A stretch of DNA of 64,000 nucleotides from Eucommia ulmoides. Taxonomy: Eukaryota > Streptophyta > Magnoliopsida > Garryales > Eucommiaceae. Below, one piece after another: positions 33,377 through 44,514 of the stretch; positions within the stretch are counted from its first letter, which is position 1; each line of letters starts with the position of its first letter. The notes beneath the pieces were generated by a model. That model saw only the letters and a list, made by a program, of their open reading frames with translations, was not told where the DNA came from and did not search any database. Location: the NCBI GenBank assembly GCA_016647705.1, contig CM028335.1, positions 34,052,212 to 34,116,211 of the forward strand, read 5' to 3'. The position numbers and the translations under genes were made by a program.

Positions 33377-34030
33377 GGCCTCAATTCCTCTCAGGGTCAC
33401 CAGGTGACCTAGGAAATTGCCAGTGTTGACTTCTAAGATACACTTGTTAGGGTTCAGCTTCATTTGGCGTTTTCTGAGTACGTCTAAGCATTCCTGCAGG
33501 TCGGTGAGGTAGTCCTCAACCTACCTACTCTTGGTGAGCATGTTATAGATGTAGACTTCCATAGTCCTTCCAAGCAGTTCAGCAAAAATTTTATTTACCA
33601 ACCTTTAGTAGGTGGCTCCAGCGTTTTTCAGACAGAAAGACATAACCATGTAATAGTAAAGTCCCATGTTGATGATGAATGTTGTCTTCTCCTTATCAGG
33701 CAGGTACATATTGATCTGGTTGTATCTAGAGAATACATCGAGAAAGTTAAGCGATTCGTAGCTGGCTATAGCATCCACAATCACGTCAATTTTTTAGAGA
33801 GAAAAACAACATTTGGGGCACGCATTGTTCAAGTCGGTAAAATCCATGCACATGCGCAACTTACCCATTTTCTTCTCTACCAGGACTATGCTGGCCAATC
33901 AGAGGGGAAAGTTGATTTCCTCGATGGTTCCGACGTCCAGAAGCTTCCTTATTTCTTTCTTGATCACGGGTTGCCTCTCCAATCTAAACTTTCTCCTCTT
34001 CTATCGGATAGGCAAGTAGGTCGAGTCCGC
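33377..34030 (-). pseudogene. OG2 reverse transcriptase core
   Basis: On minus the sequence from 33880 downward reads MDFTDLNNACPK, ASYESLNFLDVFSRYNQI, EKTTFI, FCLKNAGATY, LVNKIF, GRTMEVYIYNML and NFLGHLVTLRGIEA: every landmark of plant Ty3/gypsy RT in order. The YVDD catalytic box reads YIYN, so both aspartates are lost, and at least three in-frame stops are present. The 30-bp stretch encoding the end (IEA) abuts the insertion at 33376. Confidence 0.92.
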
Positions 34031-34320
34031 ATACAATTGGTGAATATAGATACAAGGATCTATCCACAATAGATTTGCATTTGATCAAGCAAACACGTTA
34101 TGGTTAGCCCTCTGGATCGCAACTAATTGGTTCCTCATGCCCCCAGTTAGGGCTTTTTTAATCTGGACCAGTTGGTCTGGCTCCGTCAGATGGATTTGAA
34201 TGTCCTCCAGTTCTTTGTAGGGACGGGGGTGCGGTTGACTTGGTTGCACGACTCGGGGGTCCAAGATATCACCTGTTCTAGGGCGCTCAGTGATGTCACT
34301 GGGTAAGGAGTCTTCGTCAA
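34031..34320 (-). pseudogene. OG2 protease-RT linker
   Basis: Colinear with OG1 6796-7130; no intact frame. Blocks such as 'tggttcctcatgccccc' are shared. Confidence 0.65.
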
Positions 34321-34800
34321 ACCCCCTGCATTTTGATTGCTATTTGGCCAATAGCGCTTTAGGGAGTTTCATTTCGGCCATAAAGAATTCCCTGACCACC
34401 TTTTGACTTCCACGCATCTCTCCTATGTCATTCTTTGTGGGGAACTTCAGCATAAAGTAGTATGTTAAGGTGACGACTCTAAAGGCATTCAGGCATGGTC
34501 ATTCGATGATGGTGTTATAGGCCAACAGGAAATCCACTACCATGAATCATGCATCGACTATAGCGTTTCTTGGCTCCTTGCCAGCCATGATTTACAGCGT
34601 AATCCAATTGAGAAGCTTTACGATTTCTCCTCCAAATTCAACTAGTGAGGTCACCATCGGCTTCAGTCATTCTTGGTCAATCCTTATCCTGTCAAAGGCA
34701 ACCAGGTAGAGAATTTTCACTAAGATACCACTATCGACCAATACGCACCCCAAATTATAGTTGTTTATTTGCAAGTTGACCACCAAGGCTTCATCGTGGG
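34321..34800 (-). pseudogene. OG2 aspartic protease, decayed
   Basis: The minus strand aligns with OG1 7131-7600 across the conserved YN-IIGRP and GEVRG region (codons near 34490-34520 and 34400-34440), but with more frame breaks; no open frame over 60 codons remains. Identification rests on alignment with OG1. Confidence 0.75.
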
Positions 34801-35400
34801 GTGGTGCACTCCACGGAAATATTCCTAGGCCAAGCGTTTACCGCACCGAGCATAGGCATTATGCTCGGCTTGAGAAGTTTCTCCAGAAGAAAACCCATCG
34901 TGGATGGTGTAAATATTGCCTTAGACTTCTGGTCTTCCTCTTTCCTCATCGGGGCATTGCTCTCCCTAACCTCCTTCGATAGTGAACTTTTTTAAGTAGC
35001 CTCTTCGAATCAGTTGCTCGATTTTATTTTTCAACTCAATGTAATTGTTGGTGTGGTGGCCAACACTTTGATGGAAGTCTCACCACTTATCTGCTTAGTA
35101 ATTATTCCCATGAGGTTTCATGGGATGAGGCCATTTAAGCAGCTTCTTGACATCCATTTGCATAAGAATGATAGCTATTGGGGCATTGAAAGGCGTGTAG
35201 CTGGGATAGAACCGAGGGGATCTATTTCCCATCTATTTACGATTAATTGAGTTCATTTTTGTCTCGTCCCATTCTTTCTTTGGTCAGGAATCATTTCGCC
35301 CGAGTTTGTGACTGCCGGACTCATCAACTTTCTTCCTTTCCCTAGCACCTCCCTATTCTTGGGCTTGGGCAATACAAACGTCGTCCTTAGTGATGAACTC
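34801..35400 (-). pseudogene. OG2 gag-protease junction
   Basis: Colinear with OG1 7601-8208. The plus-strand open frames here (34761-34982, 34801-34995, 35014-35250) run against the element and show no domain. Confidence 0.6.
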
Positions 35401-35875
35401 GATAGAGAGGGCCACAAGCCATTTCCTATAGGAATTGGCTTGATCGTAACCTGAACGTGAGGGAGTGACGGTCACCTTGTTATTTGGTTCCATAACTTAG
35501 TTTGACTCGTGGTAGAATCTTTTGATGTAGGCATTCATCCTCTCTCATTCCATCTGTCTTATCGACATGAGATGCTATGGGTCCTTGGCTTGCCTCTTGC
35601 TACTAACAAACCTATGGGAAAAAGTTAGGCTAAATGATTCAAAAGGGTTCAAACTACCTAGTTTTAGAGTTTTGTACCACTTGCACGTAGCTTCGGCCAA
35701 AGTGACTTAGAAAGCCTAACACTTGGTCGAGTTTGACGTTTCTCAAAGGACCATGTGTGCGTGGTAGGCATTGAGGTGATCTACAGGATCAGAATCTGGT
35801 AGGTTCCGATCTACGACGACTTTTGAAGTTAGGCGGGACTGGCTCCTATAGCACGTAAGAGGCAAACAGGGAAGC
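35401..35875 (-). pseudogene. OG2 gag capsid domain
   Basis: On minus, aligned to OG1 8209-8715: the codons for the W-Y-K-N-L-K block lie near 35670 and those for the RF...V and G-L-x-S-x-P-F blocks near 35520-35560 and 35430. The frame has many stops. Sequence continues, after the insertion at 35881, at 42481. Confidence 0.8.
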
Positions 35876-35895
35876 GTTCCTGATAGGTATGATTT

Positions 35896-37978
35896 ATCTA
35901 TGTTAATCCAAAGATTTTGATGGACAATTAAACCTTGATTTTTTTGTAGGACTAATGGTTTGTTTAAGTGTTTCACTTTATTAGTTCCAATTGAAGAAGA
36001 TTTGATAATAAAGATGATAAAGGATTAAGAGATTGAAGAATTTGAAGAACCTAGGGAAAGCAACTCAAGTTTAAATTTTAACTCTTAATATCTCAGTTAG
36101 GATCACACACGACACAAAAATATTACTAAATGATTTTTATAAATATGTGTGTTTTTAATAGGATCCTAATTAGCTAAATTATTTGATCCTATGTGTAATT
36201 GAAAAAGAAATATTTATAATGGATTAAAATTGAATTTAAGTATTTAGTGAAGCTTATTAAGAAAATAAATTGGTTAAAAGGGCGAAAACGTCAATAAGAA
36301 TGAGTTAAAAACGAGTTCAGCAAAAAAATTCAGTATCCTGAAGTCGACTGGTAAGTCGACTGGACAAAGCAGACAAACTCTCTGAATCTCTAAGTTGACC
36401 GGTGAAGAGAAATGGAACTCTCTGAATCTCTAAGTCGACAGATAGGTCGACCGATGGGCACAGAATCTTTGGCTTGGCTACATCCTAAATCGAGCGGTCG
36501 ACTAGTCGGTTGACTGGTGTGTCAGTTTCAAGATATTGTGGAATTCCGAATTCATATCTAAAAGTAGCCATTTTTGGTTGAGATTTGTGAGAGATTTTAG
36601 GGATTTTATGATATTTAAGATATACTACACTTATTATTTAATTCCTATTGATTTGGTTCATTAAGTTTGAATGTTTCTCAATTTGGTACATATAATTGTT
36701 TCTATTCTATTTAATTGAGATTGAGAAATATTTTAGGGAATTAATTCAAAGATTTAAAAGCTATAATTAACTGAATTGAACCAAAATGAAGTCATAATGA
36801 TATAAGGGGTCTCAGAGAGCAATTAAGTGTCATGACAAATGGGAACTAGCCGTTAGAGAGCTATTTCTTATCCCATATATATAGACCTGCTTTTTTTTCA
36901 TATCATTAAGAGAAATTAGTAGATCAAGAGATCATATTGAGCTTTTCTAAGAGATATCATACTGAGTTTTTGTGAAAGCTATTCTAAGAAATAATCTTGA
37001 TAATCATTGGTTGTTAATCATTGCTGCTACCGGATCTAAAGTTACTACGCTCTAATTATTTTTTCGGTGGGTTCCGGGTGAGATCTTTCCAATTACTTTC
37101 TATATTGTATTACTTGTTTAATTTTTGGAAATTGATCTTTAGAAATTATTTTTTATTTTTATTGAAGAAAATATTTTGTAAACAATTTCTTGAATCTGAT
37201 TACGTGCTACCCATCTTTTGTTAAAAATTAGATTTTGACTATCTCACATTTTCTATCACTAGTTTTGGGATATTAATTGAGTTTTAATTTATCTGGGGTG
37301 GTAGAAGCTCCGATTGAGAAAAATCACTTGTCAATTTTTATTGGTAAGTTGAGTGACGGATTAAATACTGTTGGGTGTATTTAATCAAACGGTAGCTGGT
37401 TTCAATCTATTCCTGTAAAGAGATTGAGGTAGTAATTCTTCCGAGAGAGAATTGATTTGTGTGAATTTTGTAACTATTCAATCCTTACCGGGGTGAAAGG
37501 ATATTTGGAGTGTTGGTGTGGTTTTGATTCTTTTGTCTTTGTGTTAAAAAGAATTAGGTTATTCTTGGGCCTGTAAAAAGTAGAGGTTCTTCCTTAGCCT
37601 GTGAAAAGGATTTTGTAAAGGTTGCTTCTGAGCATGTAAAAGAATCGTTGTGAGGGTTTGGTTCCTACCTTTAAAGGGATCTTGAGTTTAGTGGGTGCAA
37701 ATCTCCGTGGAACTTGGAGAACTGGATTAGTCAAGAGTAACTTAGTGAACCGGGATATATCGGTGTGTACTGTATTGTTTATTTTTTTTTATTTTATCTT
37801 GTGTTGTTTAGGTGTGCACCTAGAGCTTATTACACTTATCCGCTGCTATAAAGATAATTAATTTTAGGATAAAATTAATTGTTTGATTTTTTAAGTGTTA
37901 TTATTTGGATTAATTTTTTAATACTACCCAATTCACCACCCCCCACCCTCTTGGGTAGTTCACTGGACCAACAATCTA
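35896..37978 (+). mobile_element. Complete solo LTR, SIRE-like Ty1/copia
   Basis: LTR 35901-37973 (2073 bp), TGTTAATCC...GGACCAACA, with perfect target duplication ATCTA (35896-35900 and 37974-37978), inserted 20 bases inside the LTR of the chimeric element. TATA box on plus at 36876-36884 sets the sense strand. The end region has ATTCACCACCCCCCACCCTC, the complement of the GGGGGTGAAT hallmark near 10220. The open frames inside (37021-37224, 37658-37861) have no domain. Confidence 0.9.
36876..36884 (+). promoter_or_regulatory. TATA box of SIRE-like solo LTR
   Basis: CCCATATATATAGACC, with a purine-rich leader beginning 30 bases further; the only good TATA box in the 2-kb unit. Confidence 0.6.
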
Positions 37979-40760
37979 TTTATTCCCAAATCAATTTTGT
38001 TAGTTTTAGAGTATTTTTATAGTTCTTTTTATATATTTTAATATGTTTTTATTCTTTTTGGTATAAATCAAGTATGTGGGGTAAAAAGGGATGATAACGG
38101 ATCATAAACAATCATATAAAATTAAGAATGGTGGAAGAACGGTGGGAAAACAAACACGAGGGCAATATTCTTAAAGGTAGCCCACCGCCGTGGCGATCAC
38201 TCTGCACCAAATTTAGATATTTATTTAGATATCTATTTCTTCTCTTATCCTCTCCTCCAGCCATTAGAGACCCCTTAGGGCTTAGGATATTTTAGAGAGA
38301 GTTTTGGGAGTGTTCAATCAATTCCGAATGAGAAGAACACGTTGCGAAGAAGGAGAAGCTATCCCAAAGCGTTGTTAGCGGCAAATCTTCGGACTATGGC
38401 TAAGTTTCTTTCATTTCTTCTTTGTTTTCTTAACTTCGATAGATGGTTAAGCATGTTTAGCTCATTTTTCGTCATGTAACTGGTTATGGCCATAAGCTAA
38501 ATGGATTTTTGTCTAGGGATTAATATAAATTTATAAGAATGTTGTTTGTTTGAGTTTGTGTTTCGTTAATGGTTGTTTTTCTCTATTTTGATTGTGTTTT
38601 CCATATTGTTATGTTTATTATGCTTGGATAGATATATCGAGAATACGGGGTTTGACACCCGAGAGAGGTAACCCTGAATTCGAACTAGGGTAAACACAAC
38701 GCGACGATCTAATAACCCGAGAGGGAGTTGGAGAGTGCGCAATCAATGACGTTGGGGCGAGACTCACGTGACGTAGTGTCGTTAATATGTTGAGGGAGAC
38801 TTCTTCATTGACGCAAAATCACGTATTCACTCATCTTACACTCAGGAGAGGTGGCAAGTGAGTTTACGAACCGAGATTGTCAGATACGTCGAACGCCATT
38901 AACGTAAACTAAAACGAGACCAAACATGTTTTTGTAAACAAATTTAATCTCTAGGCAATATTTTCCCCTTAACCATCTCATATTAATATTAGTATTAGTA
39001 TAGTTTAATTAGTATTTTAGTATTAGTATTTATTAATTATAAATTACATTTTTTACCGCCTAGATAAAATTAGGTTATGATAATCGTGGTACTCGATAAT
39101 AATCTCAACCATTCCCTGTGGACACAATATCCTTACTCTCCCCATCTATATTAAAACTTGACCCGTATACTTACGGTGTAAGTTAGCAACGTAATATTCT
39201 GCTACCAAATACCACCAAACTTGGAATTTTGTTAGTCCTCGAGCAAAACACTCACACTAAAATTTAAAATACAACTAAATTAAATAACATGAACAACCTA
39301 AACACAAACAATAAAAATATAACGATATGCGAGTTTTGAATTCTTCTATCGACCAAGTCATTTTCCCCTCAACAACCTCCAGTCATATCAAGTTCAGGCG
39401 GTAAAACGCACCATGTGGTGTTCTAGAATTTCGACATTCAATGATGGTAAACGCCATTCTAGATCCTGTTAACGTGTTTGTGCGAGACTCAATAATATAG
39501 TTATACAACGATCAGATTGGATTATCCACCAACTAAACTCATGACTTAGACCGCATAGGACTAGGATTTCCATATGCCTGATTGGGGTCCACTCTCCACT
39601 AATGTAGGCTTGGAAGTTCATAAAGATCAGAAGGACTTGGTTCAGTTTTGGAATATTTGGCCAAGGGTACTTCGGAATAGAAAATGGGTTGACGTTGTTA
39701 ACTTAACGTTACCCAAGGCTCAACGCTTGGCACACTCACTCTCAAAACTCTATAGATAAATTGGAAACAATCCCGAACAAACATTTAAGACTGACGTACT
39801 CACTTGTTAAAAGAAACGTAAATTTAACGATATTTACATATTTTTATTTTTATTTTAAATTACCACACCCCCAAACTTATTCGATTATTATGATTTCACG
39901 GGTGTGGTTTAAACAAAATAAAAATGACAAATGAGTACTCAAATACTGAACCAATCCGAAGTTCACCCTAAACCCAACCGCTCACATCAAGCAGCATATA
40001 CAAATGCTAACTTGATTCACTCAAATTGTGCCTTTTATTAAGTGATATAGGTTTGGAAAAAAAATCAACTGACCAGGGTATTTGTTCATATGTTCAAAAT
40101 TGAAATGGAATTTAGGTTTTGACAAGGTAATGAGGGATAAACATATTACAAAATAGGCTTCAAAGGCTCAAGCAATAAAAACGAATGCCTAAATCATGTC
40201 TCCTGAACTACCTTGCCTAGGATTTTGCCTCAAGCTTCCCCTCAATCAGGTTCTAGAATCCTTAATTTGTAATGAGTTTAGCTAATCGATAATTATCCTT
40301 AAATCAATTAAATAGAAATAGATTGAGTCTATGTGCTCATGAAAATTAGGATCTACAATAATTTTCACCAAATGCATTGTCAAGCACACAGAATACACAT
40401 GCATGGGTATTACCCTTGACCTCGAAAACAACCAGGGGGTAATATCATCATCGGGTAACGGCCCAGATGAACGCAAAACTCAGCATGTAATAACAACAAA
40501 AAAACATTCTATACTAAACAAACATGTGATACGGTAAAACAATAACACATACTAATATCCTACACATCACCGCCAAACTTGAAATGGACAGTGTCCTCAG
40601 CAACCCAATCATCATTCTCAATATATGAAATATAGCATACTGACGAATAGGGTTTAGAACACGTACCTAGGAGGCGAGAGAATCTCACCTCCGAATGAAT
40701 TTGGATGTGATGGATTTAACTTATTTTTTACCTTGGGTTGCCTCCCAAGAAGCGCTTAGT

Positions 40761-41568
40761 TTATGGTTGTTGGCCTGACACGCCGAAGTGCTCGTCAAAG
40801 AGTAGCTTTCGCCCATAGTACGTGTCAAATAACACCACGTACGGCTCTTGGTTTAAAACGCCCTCAAGACTGGCGAGATATTGCTCTGAATGGATCGATC
40901 TTTTAACATCACACCTCACCATCTCAAGTACTTGGTAGGCATGAATGGATGTTGCTAACGGCGGCGAAGGATAGTGAGCCATATCAGATCATCGTAGAGG
41001 TGATCGTTGACTGTGGCGTCACGAGCTAGAATTCAAACGGCGAAAATTCATAATGATAAATATGTGAATCTCCATCAATCTCTCCCAAGTACCTCCCGCT
41101 TGTCTCCAGTTACTTGTGGTGGCTTTCGATGAATATGGTTTGTGTATTTCCTAGGGCCACCACGTTTGACTCAGCCTCAATCAAGCAGATGAGCTGACCG
41201 ATTTGCGTCTACAAAGACATTACGGTTGCATCGATGTCGGTGCAGACTGTATCGATATAATCAAGATGTTCCTCGTGCTGGTTGATCCCGGCATTTATTT
41301 CCCTCAAGACTCTCTGAGTCTCCCCCATGACAGTAGTGAATATTTCTTCCAAATTGCAGAAAGAACCCTCATCGTGGTTCAGAGTGTCAATCCATGGCAC
41401 CATAGTGTTGAAACTATTAAACTCAAAGGCCGCCATGTCTTCTAGCAACCAATAGGTTTTGTTTGCTATTAGTTGGTAGAAAGAGGTAGTACCGTTTCCT
41501 CCTTCAACCCACATTCTGGTTACGGCTAGTAACCCATCAAGGAAGTTCAGTAGTTGACACTCCCTCAA
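40761..41568 (-). pseudogene. Gag-like ORF of chimeric insertion
   Basis: Minus frames at 41209-41568 and 40761-40982. The first carries TRMWVEGGNGTTSFYQL and TYWLLEDMAAFEF, colinear with 31358-31753; the second ends DTYYGRKLLFDEHFGVSG, colinear with the end of the 30.8-31.7 kb frame. Stops and shifts lie between them (40983-41208). The stop near 41209 is at a different codon from the one in the other copy, so the ancestral frame ran through both. Athila-type gag ancestry is inferred from the GG...EAY-type block. Confidence 0.65.
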
Positions 41569-41798
41569 GAAACGATGGTTCTAAAACTGGAATAGCAATT
41601 CCTTGTATCGATCCAACTACTATAAAACGACTCAGAATCCTGTTGAAAGAAATGCAAGAGTACCTGTTGATCTAACATCTTCAAGCACCCTGCGGAAAAA
41701 CAAAACAAAACTACAAATAAAAAATTATAAACAAAAGAATTGCCTAAAGTAAAATTGGATCATTTACTCACAATATCTATAAGAATCAAAAAACCAAT

Positions 41799-41814
41799 CC
41801 CCAACAACGGCGCC
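41799..41814 (-). promoter_or_regulatory. Primer-binding site in inverted interior
   Basis: Minus strand GGCGCCGTTGTTGGGG, close to the complement of the tRNA-Asp 3' end; next to LTR end CCACCA on minus. Confidence 0.7.
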
Positions 41815-41821
41815 TAAAACT

Positions 41822-42475
41822 TGGTGGCACGTAATTAACGCATGCCACTTTCACCGCAAGTGTACGGGTCAAGTTTTAGTATAGATTGGGAGAGTAGGGG
41901 TATCATGTCCACAGAGATTGGTTGTTGTTATTATCGAGTACCGTGTTTATCATGACCTAACTTTATCTAGGCGATAAAAATGTAATTAATTAATACTAAT
42001 ACTAAGTTAATTAATCTACTTATACTAATACTAATATGAAATGGTTAAGGGGAAAATATGGCCTAGGGAATAACTTTGTTTACAAAAATGTGTTTATTCT
42101 CGTTTTAGTTTACGTTAACGACGTTTGACCTATCCGACAATCTCGGTTCGTAAACTAACTCGCCACCTCTCCCGAGTGTAAGACAAGTGAATATGTGACT
42201 TTGTGTTAATGAATAAGTCCTCAACATCTTAACGACACTAGGTTATGTGAGTCTCAGCCCAACATCATTGATTGCACATTTTCCAACTCCCTCCCGAGTT
42301 ATTGGATTGTCGCATTGTGTTTACCCTAATCCGAATACGGGGTTTGATAAATGCGGTACTCGATAATAACAATAACCAATCCCTACGGACATGATACCCT
42401 TACTCTCCCAATCTATACTAAAACTTGACCCATACACTTACAGTGAAAGTGGCGTGCGTTAATTACACGCCACCA
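41822..42475. repeat. Foldback of LTR 3' ends
   Basis: The first 125 bases (minus LTR end) and the last 130 bases (plus LTR end) are inverted copies; both have the TACTCTCCCAATCTATACT and GCGTTAATTAC blocks. The loop between is about 400 bases of LTR in minus orientation. Confidence 0.9.
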
Positions 42476-42480
42476 GTTCC

Positions 42481-42612
42481 GCTTTACTCTATCATAGATG
42501 CTTAGCTCCTTCCTCCAAAATTTGCCACAACTTATCATGTATAACTCTAACTTTCTCTCACCAGTCGTCGTCGGTTCGATAGTCTGGGTTGCATCGCAGG
42601 GGCCTCGAGCGG
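42481..42612 (-). pseudogene. OG2 gag fragment between two insertions
   Basis: Continues OG2 gag from 35875; aligns with OG1 8725-8862 ('ccttcctcc' and 'aactc.tctctc' blocks). It is bounded left by the GTTCC duplication and right by the GTCGT duplication of the next insertion. Confidence 0.75.
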
Positions 42613-42840
42613 GTCGTTGACAGGTGTGATCTACCTACATATTTTCAAACTGAATTAAGTTGATTTTTGAGCATTTATATAGTATTTTATTATGTTTTAA
42701 TTAGTTTTTATCTTTTTGTATTAAATCAGGTGTGTGGGGCAAAAAGATAGGAAACTGAAGCGAAAACAATAAGATCGAACCGAAGGCGAGTCGAAGTTAC
42801 AGTGGATAAACAAGCAAGGAGGCAAAAATATGAAAGAAGC

Positions 42841-43270
42841 CCACCGCCTAGGCGTCCAGACCTCCGCCTAGGCAGTGAAGATACTAAGAATGACAAAAGG
42901 CTACTGACAGCCCACCGCCTAGGTGGTAAATTCCTCCTCCTAGGCGGGAAACCCCAGTAGAAACATTTCCAAGTCTACCGCCTACTTCTTCGCCTAGGCG
43001 GTCACCAAACCTGCAAAGCAAGTATAGGTGCTGTAACTTCAAGGCTATGTTGGACTATGATTCAATACTATTTTGGAAACACTCAAAACATGGAAGTTAT
43101 ATATCTTTTTATTATATTTCCATAGGTTTTTGAAATACCTCAATCGAAGTTCGGATGAAGAAGTTACAGTTAAAACAAAATGCAAACCTACAGTAACTTC
43201 GCCTAGGCAGATATTCCACCGCCTAGGCAGAAAAGCAACAGAAAGTTAACCGACCTAACTTTACCTAGGT
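42841..43270. repeat. Dyad array, CTAG centre
   Basis: At least eight CCTAGG-centred sites, among them ACCGCCTAGGCGTC (42843), CCGCCTAGGCAGT, ACCGCCTAGGTGGT (42926), CTCCTAGGCGG, TCGCCTAGGCGGT (42993), ACCGCCTAGGCAGA (43218) and ACCTAGGT (43263). Confidence 0.9.
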
Positions 43271-43323
43271 GAAAACCCCTGACATAGCCTTGATATTTAT
43301 TAGATATTTTAAGATATTTTGGC

Positions 43324-43330
43324 TATAAAT
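43324..43330 (+). promoter_or_regulatory. TATA box of 5' LTR
   Basis: GCTATAAATATC, in the same position as 47154-47160 of the other LTR and preceded by the family's repeated GATATTTT strings. Confidence 0.7.
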
Positions 43331-44497
43331 ATCATCCCTTCTCCCCTCCTTGTGAACCCCCTGGCCATTTGGGCACCTTAGGCCATATTTAGGCTATGGT
43401 TTAGGAGTTTTAGAGGTGGAGCTCACATCCCGAAGTAGAAAAGACGGCGAATCAATCGTTGAGCATTTTTAGTGGTCTATCTTCTAACGAGGCTAAGTTC
43501 TTCAATTGTTTTTCGTTATTTATTTATCTTAGGATCATGTGAGCATGTTTAGATCGATTTATATGTTTATACGGTTATGACCACGAGTTAAATATGGATT
43601 GTAGTAGGGATTAATGGTATATTTATAAATATGTTTGTTTGGATGATTTCGGTGTTGTGTTTATGATTGTTCTTCATAGTTGGATTGTGTTTATCGTATT
43701 TGTTTGTTTATCATGCTTAGTTAGATAAATAGAGAATACGGGATTTTGACAAACCTCGGATTCAGATTAGGGTAAACAAACGTCGTGATTCTATAACCCA
43801 GCCGGGGTTTAAATCGTGGATAATCGATGACGTTGGGGTAAGACTCACGCGACCTAGGGTCATTAAGACGTTGAGGGGGACTTTTTCGTTGACACGAAGT
43901 TGTGTTATATCCCCCGTCTTACACTCAGGAGAGGTGGCGAGGGAGTTTTAGAACGGAGATTGTCGACAGGGTAAATACAACACGACGATCCAATAACTCG
44001 GGAGGGAGTTGGATTGTGTGCGATCAATGACGCTGGGCGAGACTCATGTGACCTAGGGTCGTTAAGACGTTGAGGGGGACTTCTTTGTGGACTAGAAGTC
44101 ATGTATTCCCCCGTCTTACACTCGGGAGAGGTGGCGGTGGAGTTTACGTACCGAGGTTGTCAAATAAGTCGAACACCGTAAATGTGAGTAAATCGGAATC
44201 GAACACGTATTTGTAAAAACGTTAATATTTAGGCAATTCTTCACCCTAAAACATATTAGCATATTAGTGTAGTTAATTTAGGTTATATTAGTGTTAGTTT
44301 AATTAATTAAATACATTTGTTTTTCACCTAGATAAAATTAGGTCACGACAAACGCATTATTCGATAGTAACGACACCAATCCTTGTGGATACGATAACCC
44401 GATCTTAACGATCACACTATACTAAAACTTTGCCTCGTACGCTTGTGAGTAGTCATATACGCGAAGGAGAGTAGAATCCTTCAGGCGTATACGTTTT

Positions 44498-44514
44498 TGG
44501 CACCGTTACCAGGG
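44498..44514 (+). promoter_or_regulatory. Primer-binding site, tRNA-Asp type
   Basis: TGGCACCGTTACCAGGG, six bases after the LTR end; two or three changes from the tRNA-Asp complement. Confidence 0.75.

Larger units (their letters stand above)
35881..39207 (+). repeat. Left LTR of chimeric insertion, interrupted
   Basis: LTR parts 35881-35900 (TGATAGGTATGATTTATCTA) and 37979-39207 (ending TTCTGCTACCA). One U5 block (38707-38870), and only one dyad (ACCGCCGTGGCGAT, 38188). Its 3' end resembles 31971-33376 more than the right-hand LTR pieces of the same insertion. Confidence 0.85.
39208..41821 (-). mobile_element. Inverted internal region of chimeric insertion
   Basis: Minus orientation; aligned throughout with 24288-26260 and 29640-31970. 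It is the longest interior of the family seen here (2.6 kb) because it keeps the gag-like frame region. No pol domain. Confidence 0.8.
35876..42480 (+). mobile_element. Chimeric TGATAGG-family insertion with inverted interior
   Basis: Perfect target duplication GTTCC (35876-35880, 42476-42480) in OG2 gag. Left end: plus-oriented LTR 35881-39207, itself split by a SIRE-like solo LTR. Then an internal region in minus orientation (39208-41821), beginning exactly at the PPT-side base that normally precedes an LTR start and ending with primer site and LTR end on minus. Then 523 bases of LTR 3' end in minus (41822-42345), then 130 bases of LTR 3' end in plus (42346-42475). Both outer ends are plus LTR ends, so one integration event carried or later acquired an inverted interior. 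Confidence 0.85.
42618..44491 (+). repeat. 5' LTR of second pol-less element
   Basis: TGACAGGTGTGATCTACC...GGCGTATA. TATA box at 43324-43330 (GCTATAAATATC), two U5 blocks about 199 bases apart (anchors 43930 and 44130), dyad array 42841-43270. Confidence 0.88.

Noticed and set aside
34761-35250. Three plus-strand frames in the OG2 gag-protease region
   Set aside because: They are antisense to pol sequence colinear with OG1, where the same frames are not open.
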